Positions 1-12,500 of a DNA stretch of 64,000 nt are shown one piece after another. The notes below the pieces were generated by a model. It had not been told where the DNA came from. It did no database searches and saw only the letters and a list, made by a program, of their open reading frames with translations. The DNA comes from Hygrophila difformis. Taxonomy: Eukaryota; Streptophyta; Magnoliopsida; Lamiales; Acanthaceae. Position numbers and translations under genes: made by a program. Positions within the stretch are counted from its first letter, which is position 1. The number at the start of each line of letters is the position of its first letter. The stretch covers positions 698,965 through 762,964 of the forward strand of contig JAOANR010000014.1 of assembly GCA_030278955.1 (NCBI GenBank). Direction: 5' to 3'.

Positions 1-184
1 CATATTAAATATTATTCCATTAAAAAATGGAGAATCCTATTTTCAATATTTTAGAATGCTTTTTCCTTTTACAGGACACTTCCTTCTGGTTGTTGACCTA
101 ATTTCTAGATTCTTTCCTTCTAACACGGATATTTCTTGGACAACAAACCAGTAATATTGAAAGAAGTTTGATTATTACCGGACT

Positions 185-186
<2 letters not shown>

Positions 187-243
<57 letters not shown>

Positions 244-247
244 AAAA
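187..247. repeat. (CA)n microsatellite followed by poly(A)
   Basis: About 18 CA units run straight into about 25 A residues, left of OLA1 exon 6 and presumably in its next intron. The short open frame across it is only the repeat being translated. Confidence 0.95.
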
Positions 248-502
248 CCGCATCAAAGTGCCCACATGTTCTTTCATAAAGCAAACTTTACTGCCATTTC
301 AGCATATCAATGGATATCAATTGTCAATTTCACGCATTGGGAAGAAATGAACATTCGCACCTCAATTTTTTGGGATATAATATTCTTGACCAAAATAACC
401 ACAATTATGAGCTATTGTTAAAACCTCAACAAAAAAAACTAACATCAGAAAGCAAAGCATTTCAGCATTTATCAATTGCAACATGTATCAAACTACTCTC
501 AC

Positions 503-3500
503 CAAGTATACAACAGGCTTTGCAGAAAGCAATTGGAATGTATTCAAGATCTCAACATCAGCAGCCTTCCAGTCTACAAGGCGGACATCTTTTCCCTCCT
601 CTAGAGATCCTTTGACCTGGAGAAACCCAAATATTATCAAGATTTCGGATATAAACCTGCCCGATTACAGTAGTAATTAAAGTATAATTCATGGTATATT
701 TCTAAATTATCAGAGTTTTACAAGACAGCATCACTTAATATTATTAAAGTTAACAGGGGTTGTGTTTTGTGTTACTAGTGATTATTCCACTGACTACATC
801 CATCATAAACAGGAATGGACAGGTTTTGTGTGTGTGTGGGGGGGGGCTGTTAAATTTTCAATTTCTTATTAGTGCATGCATTTTTTATGTCATCATAATG
901 TTACTAAATACACCATCTGTCTCAACTAAAGTGTCTTTCTTACTATTTTTTGATGTCTCATTATACATGTCTTGTTTCTATAAATAGAAATAATTTCCCT
1001 TCTAAAAGTTACCCCATCATACACTCACTAATCAACTCCACCTTAATTATCGTGGAGTAACAAGACATAATAAATGGGACAAATGAAGTATAAAAGTTCA
1101 CCCCTCTAAGACGAGACCCTGCATCCTTCCCTGATCATAAAGGAATTAACATGGCAGATTTATATAAACTATAACAGAAGGACACTAGGACCCAAACATA
1201 GACTTGAAAAATATATTGAAAGATTAAAGAAATGTATACTGGTAACGGGTATTATTCTGCAATGGTTTAATTATAATCAAAATTAATGCGAACTTAGCAT
1301 CTATACTCAAGCAATCATGTAATTAAGCTTAAAGCTGGCAAAAGCAGTAGTAAAAAACTATTGACAGCACTAATTACAAAAAGGCAAGGGTATACAAACC
1401 CGAAGGCACAGCTCATGCTCTATTTTCAGTTGCTTATCATTGCTCCTCTTCATGCTCTTATCAAGGTCATCAATTCTCCTATTCATGAACTCAAGATCCT
1501 AGAAACATGTCCACAAGTATACAAGTACACCAATAAGACTTTAACAGAAGAATTTAGGCAATGATTCAAAAACATCACTTACCTATCACAAGAAAGGAAC
1601 CACATACAGAGATTGCCATCATCAATTTTAAAACAAAACCAAACAAACTGGTGCCCATAAAAATAAAAATAGAGAGAGAGAAGGAAAAAACATGTGTTCT
1701 CGACTCTAACGCTCTATCCAATCTTACCTTGAGCCGCAATTCTGCAGAGATAACCTCTAGATCCCTCACAGGATCCACTGAATCATCAACATGGATGATG
1801 TCAGGATCTTCAAATGCTCCTGTGTAGAATATTAAAGATTAGAAAACCTATTCAACTAACAAGAATGAAAGATAATCAAAGGAATAATGAGATTTTCTTA
1901 ATGTGGGCAATGACCACATCATGGGCCGTATCAAAGGATCAGTTAAAAACTATTTAGAATTTCACAATCACTTGGTTAGGAATTACCAGGCATCAATAGC
2001 TCTGGTGAAACATTAAGATAATTGGTCAGATAGGAACATAGGGTATAACAATGTGGAGCACATCCAAAGTCTAAAGCACCTCGATAGACATAATACATTC
2101 AAACACCATATAGTTTGATTGTATAAAGTAAGTGCCACCACAAACAAACACAAAGCAATCAAAGATTACCAACTGTAAAGGTACTAGCCAAGAAAAGGAT
2201 ACTAAGCTCACTTAAAACATGAAATATCCCATCAACAGCACGAATATGGGACAAGAAGTTGTTCCCCAATCCTTGTCCTTCATGAGCACCACGAACAAGT
2301 CCTGCGATGTCATGAACTTCTAGAAAAGCTGATACCTAACCTTGCATATTAGGAAAAAATATATTTACCTTTGAAAACCCACAAAGATTGTGAACATAGA
2401 TAGCCCCATTATAAAACACATATATCAATCAAGAAATAAGAACTAAAGAGTAAATTTATGTCAAGAACCTCGCTTTTTGGCTTGTACAGTTGACAAAGCC
2501 AGTCAAATCGTTCATCAGGAATATTAACACGAGCCTCATTGGGTTCAATGGTACAGAAGGGAAAGTTTTCAGCAGGTATAGATAACTTGGTTAGTGTGTT
2601 GAAAAGGGTAGATTTGCCCACATTTGGCAACCCAACCTGAAAATCCATCACAAGAAAGAATACAGTAAGTTAGTAGCAAGAATGTAGTAGTTTCTATTTA
2701 GACCTTTGTTCTACCATATATTTCCTTGAGAAGCTTGGACAGAGCCACAGAGCTTAGCGAATTTACTTCATATTGATACTAAACAATACCAGCATTTCTA
2801 TAAGGAGAATTATTGATTGACCCAGATGGTTGTTAACCCACCACATTAATGATTTTTATTATTGATATATGTGTGTATATATGAACAGAAAAAACGAGTA
2901 AAGATTTTAGCCTTTACCATCTAGTAGTGAGCGCCAAAAACACCTATAAAAATAAGATGAAAGAGATACACTAGATATAAGCAAAATTGCTTTCAGGAAG
3001 AACCCAAGGATGCATTGGAATCAAACCAGAAAAGATTTATTTCATTTGGTTTCGATTTAATTCCTCCATGAAAGATTTTTGTTTGGTTGAAGAAGGGTTA
3101 GGATAAAAATACATGGTTTTAATTGACTGGATAACATATTTATCTGATGTTACTTTCATTTTTAATATTCCATATACTCCTATAATTTAGCGGTGCATAT
3201 AGTGGTCTTGAGATGAATGCCATTTCACAATTACTTAATTACTTAATTAATATTTATATATTTTTTTAGGGAAAAAAAAAAAAGAAGCAAGGTTTTTTCA
3301 CTGGCTATAAATCCAAACCTTCCTATAAAGCCTATTTTCCAAACTCAAAGTTCGGATATAAGTACAAATCCTGAAATCCAAACTCTTTTTGCAAAGACTT
3401 ACTTAGAGCATCCCCAATGGTACACTAGCAAAGTTTAAAGTACGTATTTTGAGGCGGTACGATTTTGTACCGCCTCACGAGGCGTAAGTCTCGAGGCAGT

Positions 3501-6126
3501 TTGAGGCGTAAATGCTTAAAAATAATCCTAAATTTCACATAATTATCTTTCAAAGTAGAACAATCTAACATAAATGATAAACATTTCCACAAAGGGAAGA
3601 ATAACGAAGGGAAAAAAAAGTAGGAAAATAGAAAGAAAAATCAAAGTGGAAGTCTGGAAAAAGTTGTAGAGAAGTGCAGATTTCAACAGAGTAGAACAGG
3701 GAAGAAGGGTCACTATTTTTAAATTTTTGTATGTTACTTATTGTTGTAGAGTTGTGCTTAAATAAATACTACAGTACTCCATTAATGTTGGCTTCCTTCT
3801 CACTAATAGCCTTCTCGAGACCCGCAACCAAAATTAAATATTATTAATGTAAAGCTTCCCTCTCTCCCAATAACGGTTTGTCTTCTCCAGACTTGCATTG
3901 CAACCCACTTTTGCTCTAAACCCTTATCCCTCCAATTCTCTGAAAATCCAATTCTGCTCCTGCCTGCAGCACCAACCCCCCCTCCGGCACGACCTACGCC
4001 GCCACCTGCTAAGCCCGCCTCACCCGCCTCGACAAAGGTAAGGCGCACATTTTACCGGCTATGCTTGAGGCGGCGCCTCAAGTTCGAAAAACAGCCGCCT
4101 CGAGTCGAGGCGCGCCTCTCTACCACCTTTTAAAACACTTTACACTAAAAACAAAAATAGAATAGCATTTTCTCTTAAAAGTTAAAAGTTAAAACCAAAC
4201 TCATTTTAAGTTTTGTCACCTTTTTTAATAGTAATTTCCACAAACTCATTTCACTTTCTGCAATCTCATCCCTCCACTTGTTGCAAATTGAATAACATAT
4301 CAATCAAAAAAATAGAAGACAATTTTTTTTATATAAATTTTGTGTTATGGCTAATAATTTATTAATTTTATAAGGCCCCATTTGGATTGGCTTCTGGATA
4401 CGTGTTTTTCGTTTTTGTTTCTGCCAAAAGCACTTCTGGTAGAAAAGAGGTGTTTGTTTAGGCTTTTAAAAAATAAGCAAAAACACCTCAAAAAGCTAAA
4501 AAGTGTTTCTAAGAGAAGCAGTTCACGTGGTGTTTCTAAAAAGCAGAACCAAAAGCACCTCGTAATGTGTTCAAATTCTTAAATGACCTACTACTTAAAA
4601 TAATTTACACTATAAATATATATTATTCCCATATCCTTTTTGGCAATTACTACATCTTTTCACTTCAAGCAGTAGCTTATGAGGGAGTTTATTTGAAAGT
4701 GCTTTCCGAGTGACTTCCCATTGAACCGCTGCCTGTTCTCTTTCCCCTGTTGGTGATCTCTCCCATTACTGGAGTTAAAGCCTGTCTCAAAAGATGGAAT
4801 GTCTAATGTTTTTTTACCCGGAGAATTAATTGGATTGTTGCTAGCGGAACGAGTGGGGCGCGCGTTGGAAGAAGGGGTTTGTTACCAAGCCCTTTTATTG
4901 GGAATAACAAGAGCATCTCTCAATACTCAAAGTTTTATATCTGAAGCGAGTTTTCAAGAGCATATCCTTTTTGGTAATTACTACATTTCAAAAGCACATT
5001 TCATTTTTATTAATCTAAACATATTTTTTTTAAAAAGTTGTTCTTTCAAGAATTCCATCCAAACATAAAAGTTGCATGTTTTTGCTTTTAACTTCTTTTT
5101 CTACTTTTGGCTTCTACTTTTTAAAAACCCATCCAAATGGGCCCTAATTCATACAACTTTTTTATTAAATTTATTTTATATCTAATTATATTAAAAAATT
5201 TAAGAATTTTATTTTGTGAAATCATTTTTTAAACATAAATATAACTAAAAATGTTATTCTAATTACATAATTTTCTCTTAGTTAATGAGAATTGAATTTA
5301 TAAAAGGTATGATTGAATAGATATAAATAAGTTTGTATGAGAAATAATATATGGAAAATATTCTTTTTGGGTTTGAATTTGGTGTAATAGTTGGAGATGA
5401 ATTAATGTTTGAGACCCTGTTTGGCAAAATAACTAAACCAAATCAGCAATGTGAGAAAAAATAGCCTTTTTTAAAGTGACAAAATAACTTAAACAATGTC
5501 CAATTAGCTCTTTTGTAAACCACTGCAGCATTTTGGTGGATTTCAACTTATTGTAGGCAAAAATGTTGGTCTCAAAATTGCCAAACAACTAATTTTGACT
5601 AATTTATTAGTCACATAATTAGTTAACAGCTAGTAACTAATTTTCAGACAGGCCTACTGTAAAATAGTTTTGAGTTTAGTTTGTGCTATTGGAGATGCTC
5701 ATTTAGAAACCAAGAAAGTAGGTCCTGTATCGCAAATCTTTTTAGGAAAAAAGCCAAGAGTCACTATAATGAAGAAACCAAGAATGCAGAATCTGATTCG
5801 CTGATCTTCGGGAAAACAACCAAAAGACTTGTACAAATTAGGATATAAGGAAAGTAAACTCTGTACTGCTGAATACATTAAAAAAGAAATGTTCAGCGGT
5901 ATAAATATTCCACTGGAACGAATAGGTGAACGATAACACTTTCTACGCATCGTATACCATATCTAATATTGGAACAAGCCAAAAAACAAGACAAATGTTT
6001 AAATCTTTAGCGTTGGAAATGGAATGAAAGAAATCTTACAATCCCAATTTTGAGGTGGGACGAAAAACGTCCAAGAATAGGCCTCTCGGTTGGAGCTTCC
6101 TTCGATTTCGCTGCTTTGGGAGGCAT
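503..6126 (-). CDS. OLA1: Obg-like ATPase 1 (YchF/OLA1), 3' end outside the window
   Basis: Six coding exons are seen: 6126-6040, 2636-2469, 2335-2212, 1819-1728, 1498-1400 and 616-503. All borders are GT-AG and the phases agree. They give 228 codons, whereas plant YchF1 proteins have about 394, so the C-terminal part, including the TGS domain, lies left of position 1. The start [16 protein letters not shown] matches the plant OLA1 amino terminus. The P-loop GLPNVGKST begins at residue 31, and the switch region [20 protein letters not shown] lies in exon 3. Exons 4-5 encode the helical domain ([16 protein letters not shown]). YchF proteins are cytosolic TRAFAC-class P-loop NTPases that prefer ATP to GTP and bind ribosomes; in plants they are linked to stress responses. 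Intron 1 is 3.4 kb and full of transposons. Identity is firm; expression cannot be judged. Confidence 0.94.
3428..4140. mobile_element. Non-autonomous hAT-like element, 713 bp, with GC-rich subterminal hairpins
   Basis: Inside OLA1 intron 1, the 7-bp direct repeat TACACTA (3421-3427 and 4141-4147) flanks a segment whose ends are imperfect inverted repeats (AAGTTTAAAG-like at left; AAGTGTTTTAAAAG when the right end is reversed). Just inside the left end is a perfect 10-bp hairpin, gaggcggtac-6 nt-gtaccgcctc (3451-3476). Near the right end (about 4068-4120) are several GAGGCG/CGCCTC palindromes. The interior is GC-rich compared with the surrounding intron, which makes chance open frames such as 3803-4048. 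A 7-8 bp duplication suggests hAT. No transposase is encoded. Class assignment is tentative. Confidence 0.55.
4374..5144. mobile_element. Tourist-like (PIF/Harbinger) MITE interrupted by organellar DNA
   Basis: The terminal inverted repeats are GGCCCCATTTGGATTGGCTTCT at left and, reversed, GGGCCCATTTGGATGGGTTTTT at right. They are flanked by TAA target duplications (4371-4373 and 5145-5147), which is typical of PIF/Harbinger MITEs. The interior matches the reverse complement of the element at 39293-39751 (shared blocks around tttttcatttttatt and acactataaatatat), so both belong to one family. This copy is about 310 bp longer because of an insertion at 4656-4960. It lies in OLA1 intron 1. Confidence 0.85.
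4656..4960 (+). pseudogene. rpoC2: Nuclear plastid-DNA insertion carrying an rpoC2 fragment
   Basis: The segment interrupts the Tourist-like MITE and is flanked by a 26-bp direct repeat of MITE sequence with one mismatch (4630-4655 and 4961-4986), as expected for a target duplication. From about 4785 to 4960 the plus strand reads [41 protein letters not shown] and FQE. This is a conserved stretch of the plastid RNA polymerase beta'' subunit. It is about 58 codons long and has no start or end of its own, so it is a dead fragment. The first about 125 bp (4656-4780) I could not place. Transfer by way of the mitochondrial genome is possible. Confidence 0.85.
5412..5654. mobile_element. Short MITE, family shared with 56351-56606
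   Basis: The left end reads gaccctgtttggc and the right end cagacaggcc, which are imperfect inverted ends. The body (aattagttaacagctagtaactaatt near the right end) matches the reverse complement of the left part of the element at 56351-56606. No clear target duplication is visible here. It lies in OLA1 intron 1. Confidence 0.5.
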
Positions 6127-6463
6127 TTTCTACTTCTCCCTCCTCTTTGTTTTCAAACTCGATATATCGATTGAGTGATGCACTTCGATGTAGGAAATTT
6201 GCAGTAGAAATACAGTTGATTGGTGAAGGGTTCTAGGGTTTTATACACAACGGTAATAATTGCACTTCGCACCGTCAAATTACGGTTTCAGGCCCATTTT
6301 CCGAAGAGTGCATCAGGCCCAAAATTAAGCCTGGAATTTGGGTTTACATTTTACAGGTGAAAGTGTGAAACATAAAATTAAAATATTTGGAAAAATTAGA
6401 TGCCTAAAAATTCGTTGTTAAGAATTAAAGAAAAATAAAATATACATAGAATAATTATAAATA

Positions 6464-6723
6464 CTACCTCCGTATTGAAAGTTTTTTGACGTTTGGTAAT
6501 GTGTTAATATTTACACACAGACTTTAATTTAAAGTTGTATCATAATTATACAAGTTAAAATAGAGCCAAGTGGGATCTTGTTAGATTCGTCTCGTTGTGT
6601 AATTTTTAAATATAGAACTTTTAAAATTTTTACTTGTACCGAACTTGAGTTATTTGTGGTTTAAAGTGTGCTTTGAACTGCGTGATATGTGGGTCCATAA
6701 AAAATATTTGAATACAAAGGAAG
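6464..6723. mobile_element. Stowaway-like MITE 1
   Basis: It starts CTACCTCCGTAT after TA and ends ACAAAGGAAG before TA. The interior contains the block tgggatcttgttagattcgt, which is shared by most copies in this window. The TA duplication and CTCCCTCCGT-type ends define the Tc1/mariner-derived Stowaway group. It lies about 340 bp upstream of the OLA1 start codon. Confidence 0.8.
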
Positions 6724-7420
6724 TATAATATTATAGAATTTGTGCCCTGCCTACAAGATAGCAAATAAATTTTGGGAGCATTATCCGATGGATGAAATGG
6801 ATTATTTTTGTGTGATGAGAAATATGTTTTGTGTGATGTGAGACTTTTGTGATATCTGCAAATGCATACTAATAAATGGGATGTACGGATTGATAAATTT
6901 GGCCACTATTGTCTAATATAGGTACACATTTATAGATTTTGGATAAGCAAGTGAATATAGTGAAAAATTCCGGTCAGGTACAACCCTTAAATAGAATGTA
7001 GTAGCTACAGTCTACATACGTCTCAAAAAATATGTTTATGCATCATAAAAAATATTTCCCAATCACATAATATTTCATCATACAAAATACCCCTCACGTT
7101 ACATACATCAAACATATTTTTCCACCTGCACAACATCCTCTCTCCATAAAATAGCTCAAGAAGGCCACAACGGTGGAGGTGCGAAGACACGATGGCAGTA
7201 TGGCACCATTGGGGCCTTTTAATGAGATTTGTTTTTCTCTTACAGTTGACCCTCAAGCCTTTTTAATGGGAGTTGAGGAAGATCTTTTTCTTTTCTTTTT
7301 TTTTTTCAAAAAAAAAAAAAAAACCAATCTATATAGATTAAAATTGAAAACTTAAAAATTGCGAAAAAGAAAGAAATTACGATTTTATTACAATCCACAA
7401 AATATGAAGTATAAATTATA

Positions 7421-7679
7421 CTACCTCCGTTCTCAAATAAATGATCCATTTGCATAGTAGTAACTATTCATTGAGTAACTTTGATTAATTTTTTTTAACA
7501 TAGTTATATAAGAAAAAGCAAGTCAAGTGAGATCTTGTTAGATTCTCTAATCACGTAGTTTTAGAATATCAAATTTTTATAATTTTTATTTATGTACAAT
7601 TTGAGTTGTTAACCTTTAAAAATGTATATTGGACGACGTGAAGCGCAGGAATGGTGCATTTAAAAGAGAACAGATGAAG
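7421..7679. mobile_element. Stowaway-like MITE 2
   Basis: Left end CTACCTCCGTTC, right end AACAGATGAAG, TA on both sides, 259 bp. It shares the gagatcttgttagattc core with copy 1. It lies between OLA1 and the WAP gene. Confidence 0.8.
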
Positions 7680-8436
7680 TACTATATAATATTAATTGAT
7701 CATCCCAACAATTATTATATAAATAAATAAATAAATAAAATACTATTATTATATAAATAAATGTATACATAAAATACTCATAAGAACATTTTCAACACTT
7801 GAATTTAACATTAAACAAATATCAAATTACTGCTTATCATTGAATTAATTTCCTCCCACTAAGGACCATGGCCTAAACAACAACATATACGCAAATGACA
7901 CCATTTTAGCATATCACCACTCACCAATGAATAATGATGATGCTGCCTAACCCCCAAGCGGACAGGATTTCCAGCTAAGATCGTCAAATGAAAATTTTAA
8001 AATGCTGTTGCTGCTTTTGGGACCAAATCTAGTAATCCACCCAGCTTAAAGAAAATCCATCGGGATTCTATCAAATGAAACCAATCCAATATACATCATC
8101 GACCTGCTCCTATAATTAACCTAACCAGTGGTACAAAAGATTTACATCTGATATGCTCACAACTCATTTGTACACTAAAATTTAAGCTCACAAGAAACCT
8201 GTCTTTGACTCCACTAAAACTGAGCCTCCGTGACCCTTGCATTCTTTGGCAGGCGACCCAAAAATCATCTCAACTTAGCTATCATGTCTATGAAAATGCA
8301 GAGGAGCAGTAGTTCAAATTTGATCGCCACAAAATAGGTCAGCAGAACTGGAACTGGAGGGCACTGCAGCTAAATACAACACAGTTCACAACAATATTAA
8401 GCAGACAAACATAATTAAAAGCAGCACATATGTATC

Positions 8437-8724
8437 CTACGGAGCAATAGGTTGATCTGTTGGGAGTTGACGTGAGGCCATCATACGGATCTTAAGACCT
8501 AGAAGAAAGCAAGGTTTTGAACACCAAATTGAATTCATTTTAACATTACGTAGCAGGAGACAAGTATTTGCTCTGCTTTCTTTCAATAATTTTTCTATGG
8601 AGCAATAAGTTGATCCATTGGGAGTTGATGTGAGGCCATCATAAGGATCACGAAACCTAGAAGAAAGCAAGGCCTTGGACACCAAATTGAATTCATTTTG
8701 ACATTAAGTAGCAGGAGACAAGAA
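8437..8724. repeat. Diverged tandem duplication, unit about 129 bp
   Basis: Positions 8437-8567 and 8595-8724 are near-copies (both run from ggagcaata-ggttgatc through accaaattgaattcatttt to gcaggagacaag), separated by about 28 bp. The two units differ at roughly one base in ten by eye. They lie downstream of the WAP stop codon, possibly in its 3' untranslated region or past it. Confidence 0.85.
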
Positions 8725-8745
8725 TCTGATAGTGAAACCTTGGTA

Positions 8746-9015
8746 CAAAGTTATTTCGCACATGTAGTACATCTATCTATATAATAAATCTGAAGCCATA
8801 TTTTTATTGTGCTGTCTATATTACCCTTTTAAGTTATAATTAATCTCTTTATAAAAATTATATGTTATGGGTTCAAATAGTAATTTTACCTCAAAGATAT
8901 GCGTATCTATCATAAAGATATATGATATATCATAGATCTAGAAAGTAAAATTACTTCATCCTAATATTCATGACCGTAGGAGTGCAAATCTATTCATCTC
9001 CACCATTTATTCCTA

Positions 9016-9065
<50 letters not shown>

Positions 9066-9595
9066 CATGGAACCATCATTTTATTGTGATACTTATATTG
9101 TCATAATTAATTCTCTTTATAAAAGTATACTTTACAGATTTAATTAGTAAAGAAAATACATAAAGAAATTTTAACTAAATATATATACTATTTTGACTAA
9201 AAATATATAGGATTATTAAAATTTAAGGAACTTTTTATTGTAAAAAAAAATAATTTTGAAAAACTATCTAATAAACATAAAAAAAAAAAAATAAGTGCTC
9301 CATCAGTAAGAAAATTTAATATACTATTTTGTGTACATAAAAATTAATATCATGATAATTTATCTATTATATATGTTTTTATTAGTCAATAGTCATTAAT
9401 CTACATACATATTATATTATTAATATTTGATATCATGAACTTTGCAGCAGATCAACTTTGATGGATCAAATAACTTAATTCACTTGCAAAGACACCATCC
9501 TATATTTCCATATATGCAATCTAGAACAGGCTTCAAATTAATTATGCAATAATAACATTCAGTCAAAGAGCTTTCTTACCTTGCCACAGCATTGA
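8746..9595. other. Region downstream of the WAP stop codon
   Basis: AT-rich with an (AAT)n microsatellite at about 9014-9063. A minus-strand donor-like GTAAG lies about 20 bases after the WAP stop codon (plus-strand cttacc near 9576-9581), so the 3' untranslated region may be spliced. No gene is visible. Confidence 0.5.
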
Positions 9596-12500
9596 TCACA
9601 ATATCTTTGTAGATTCTCTAGTCAATTCCCCTCTGACCAGTTTAAGTATCTCAATAATCTGACAAAAATAATACATATCTGTTCAGTGCTAATTTGTCTT
9701 AGATTGTTGTTAGGAGTAGACATAGATAAGGTGATCACTTCTGATTTTTAGAATAGGAATGGATGGCACATGCTCATTTAATTGCAATTTTAAGTGCAGA
9801 TAAGGAAATGACTGTTTACATACATATTGCTTCCATCCAAAAAGTAAATAGATAAATACAAACATATACCACATGGTAGACCACCCGGGGGGGCGTAGAT
9901 GGATGGAAAAAACTCACGCAATTCTCGACCACTTACCCCAGGATAATGCTTCAGAACTGGAGAGTAATGATCGAGTGCAACATATATTTTTTCAAGTAAT
10001 CTGACCAAAGCATCAACCTCATCCCCTAAAAGATCAACCTGAATTGAGGAAATACACATGACCATAGACATGTGAACAAAACAGAGCTACAAAAATTACC
10101 ATGACATAATCCCACAAAAGAACAATCCAAAAATTTCATGTTGAAATGAACATTTTTAGGTTAAAATACAAGTTAAGACACTCAATCCCATTTAGACTGG
10201 CACCGAGCTGTCTCAAAAAATACATCCTTCAGCAGGCTATCTAACAGTTGTTTTAATAACTTCCAAGCTTAAAACCATAATCAACCAAGCCTACCAGATA
10301 TGAGATGGAACAATCAGTTCAGGGAAAGCAAATGATCAGTGTATGATCTGCAATTGCATTTTTGTGTGTCTAATCTAAGTAGTAACAAGATTATCATTAT
10401 GTTTTTTAGGTAGATGTGGTAGAAACTAACACCCAATAAACATGCTATAAAGCTTTATGCCATTATAAATGTTATATTATAAAACGCATCTTAGTTTTTG
10501 TGATGCATCAAAGAACAACCTAATCAATTGTGCATTCTTGCCATTGATTTCCTATACAAGTAGCCAAACCTGTCCTCCAATAAAGTAAGCCAATCCGTGC
10601 AACATTCATTGTTATCCCTAGTGAATCCTCTCCCTTCCCATAAAGACCATCAAGTAGCATGAAAACATATTACCCTAGCATTCCGACCCTTGGCAATAAT
10701 AAGTTCTTTAATTACCTCAGCCTCAGCCATTTGGAGATCAGTAAATCTCTGCTCCAGTCTCTGTTTATACAGCCGCTCTGTCCTTTTAAGTGTGTTAGCC
10801 ATTCCATTAAATGATTTCAAGTGAGATCTTGTATCTTCCAACCTGACAATTACTTACAAGGGTTCAAAAACTAAATATATACAGGCAATTAAAAAAAGGG
10901 GTTTATTCAAATGCTTTCAACTGAAATCTTCAACGTTTACATGCTAATAAGTATAATAATGTTTCAGCCCTAATATAATGATGTAATAACATCTCAAACA
11001 CAAAACCTGCCCTCTAAATATATAATAACATAAACAAGGACAAGTTCATAAATGATAAATTGGAGGATAAAGAAAAGGGTGTTCCTCCTTGCCTCTATTT
11101 CCACCCACCATCACACCCTAAACACATAAATAAAATTAACAGCAACATAAGGCATATCAATGTTTGCAACTAATGAGTAAGATCATGTGCATGACTAAAG
11201 AATAAAATTAATGTAACATACCTTAAACTATTCTTTATTAAAGCCTGCGAAACACTAAATTCAAAATCATCAAACATCTTTGAGAATCCAATTAAAGCCG
11301 CTTCCATTTCCTTTTTAAGTTTCTCCTCCCTAGCTTCAAAGGAGTGTAACTTGTCATGCATTTCTTGGGTGTGACTGAATGCTATATTTCTTTGTTGGTT
11401 GGCTTCTTCTAACAGCTCTTTTAATTCACCAAGCATCTGATTTAGCTTATGCATTTCATTTTTACTAATGTGAATCTGTTCCAATGCTTCTAAATGTTCA
11501 GACCGTAACAATTGCAACTCCTGCTTGCCCTCAGTAATTAATGTGTGTTGCTGGCTTGCTTGTTGTCTTAACTTATCAAGCTCTTGAGAAGCTAGCTCTA
11601 TCCCCTGCTTTAAATTTTTGTTCTCTTCAACCACCTGCCTTAATTCATTTTCCTTTTCACGTGCTTTCACCTCAACACATGTTATGACATCTTTATTTCT
11701 CAGAATTCCATAAGTCTCGTCATGGAGTTTTTGCTCAGCATCCTTGATAGCTTCAGCAACCACCAACCCATAAAAACTGTCTGTTATCAATGTTTCAATG
11801 TCTGAATCTTCATTTTCATATTTGTTAGTGGTTTCAGCTGCAATAATAGCTCCCCTGAGAATAATATCATAACATTCTTCAGTTAAGAGGAACTCCATGT
11901 GTGAATCTTCCAAATCACGCCTTGTCTCAGCAATCTGCTCCCCAACAGCACATTTAAATACTTCTTCTTTGAGCAAAACTTCTGTGTGCGACTCTTCCAC
12001 TGCTGAGTTGAGGTTTTCCACAAGCAGTAGAGTAGCTTCCTCAGACAAAGAATGCTGCAACAGCTGAGCAGCAGCATTAGCAGCTTGTTCTTCAAGATGC
12101 TTCACCTCCTTTCCCTTGTCAGTGAGATCGTTTCTTAGTTGATGATTTTCAGAGAGAAGACTCTCAATTCTATAGTTCATTTTCCCAATACTTTCAGCAG
12201 TGGATACTAATGCAGGAAACTTTTCATTCTCCACAAGGAAGTCCTCGATTTTAGAAATAACTTCAGGAATCTTTTTCCTAAGAACATCAAATTCTTCATC
12301 TTTCCTGTGTGTCACAAAAGAACTCCGCTCTTTCAGGTACTCTCGTTTCAGGCGAAAATATTCTTCTGTCTTCTGATGCAAAGCTGACTCATGGTCTCTT
12401 TTCATCTTAATTATAATGTCATTAAAATAACCCACCAATCCCTCCCTTGACAAGTGCTTTAGCTGCTGAAAATCGTAGATCTCTGCAACATGAATGTTGG

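Larger units (their letters stand above)
6127..8436. other. Intergenic region between OLA1 (5' end) and the WAP gene (3' end)
   Basis: Apart from the two Stowaway-like elements this is AT-rich sequence without a supported gene. The first about 170 bp should contain the OLA1 promoter and 5' UTR; the sequence just upstream of the start codon is pyrimidine-rich (cttctccctcctctttg when read on the plus strand beside it). A short AAAT repeat lies near 7720-7740. Confidence 0.6.

Noticed and set aside
3803..4048. 81-codon minus-strand frame, Gly/Ala-rich
   Set aside because: It lies in the GC-rich hAT-like element; the composition explains the open frame.
4799..5068. 89-codon frame that could be called an RNA polymerase gene
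   Set aside because: Only about 54 codons match rpoC2 and the rest is MITE sequence, so it is a plastid-derived fragment, not a gene.
5699..5950. 83-codon minus-strand frame in OLA1 intron 1
   Set aside because: OLA1 exons 1 and 2 join exactly in frame without it, and the sequence has no family match.
9014..9063. Regular repeat that might suggest an array such as CRISPR
   Set aside because: It is a trinucleotide microsatellite without spacers; the genome is eukaryotic.
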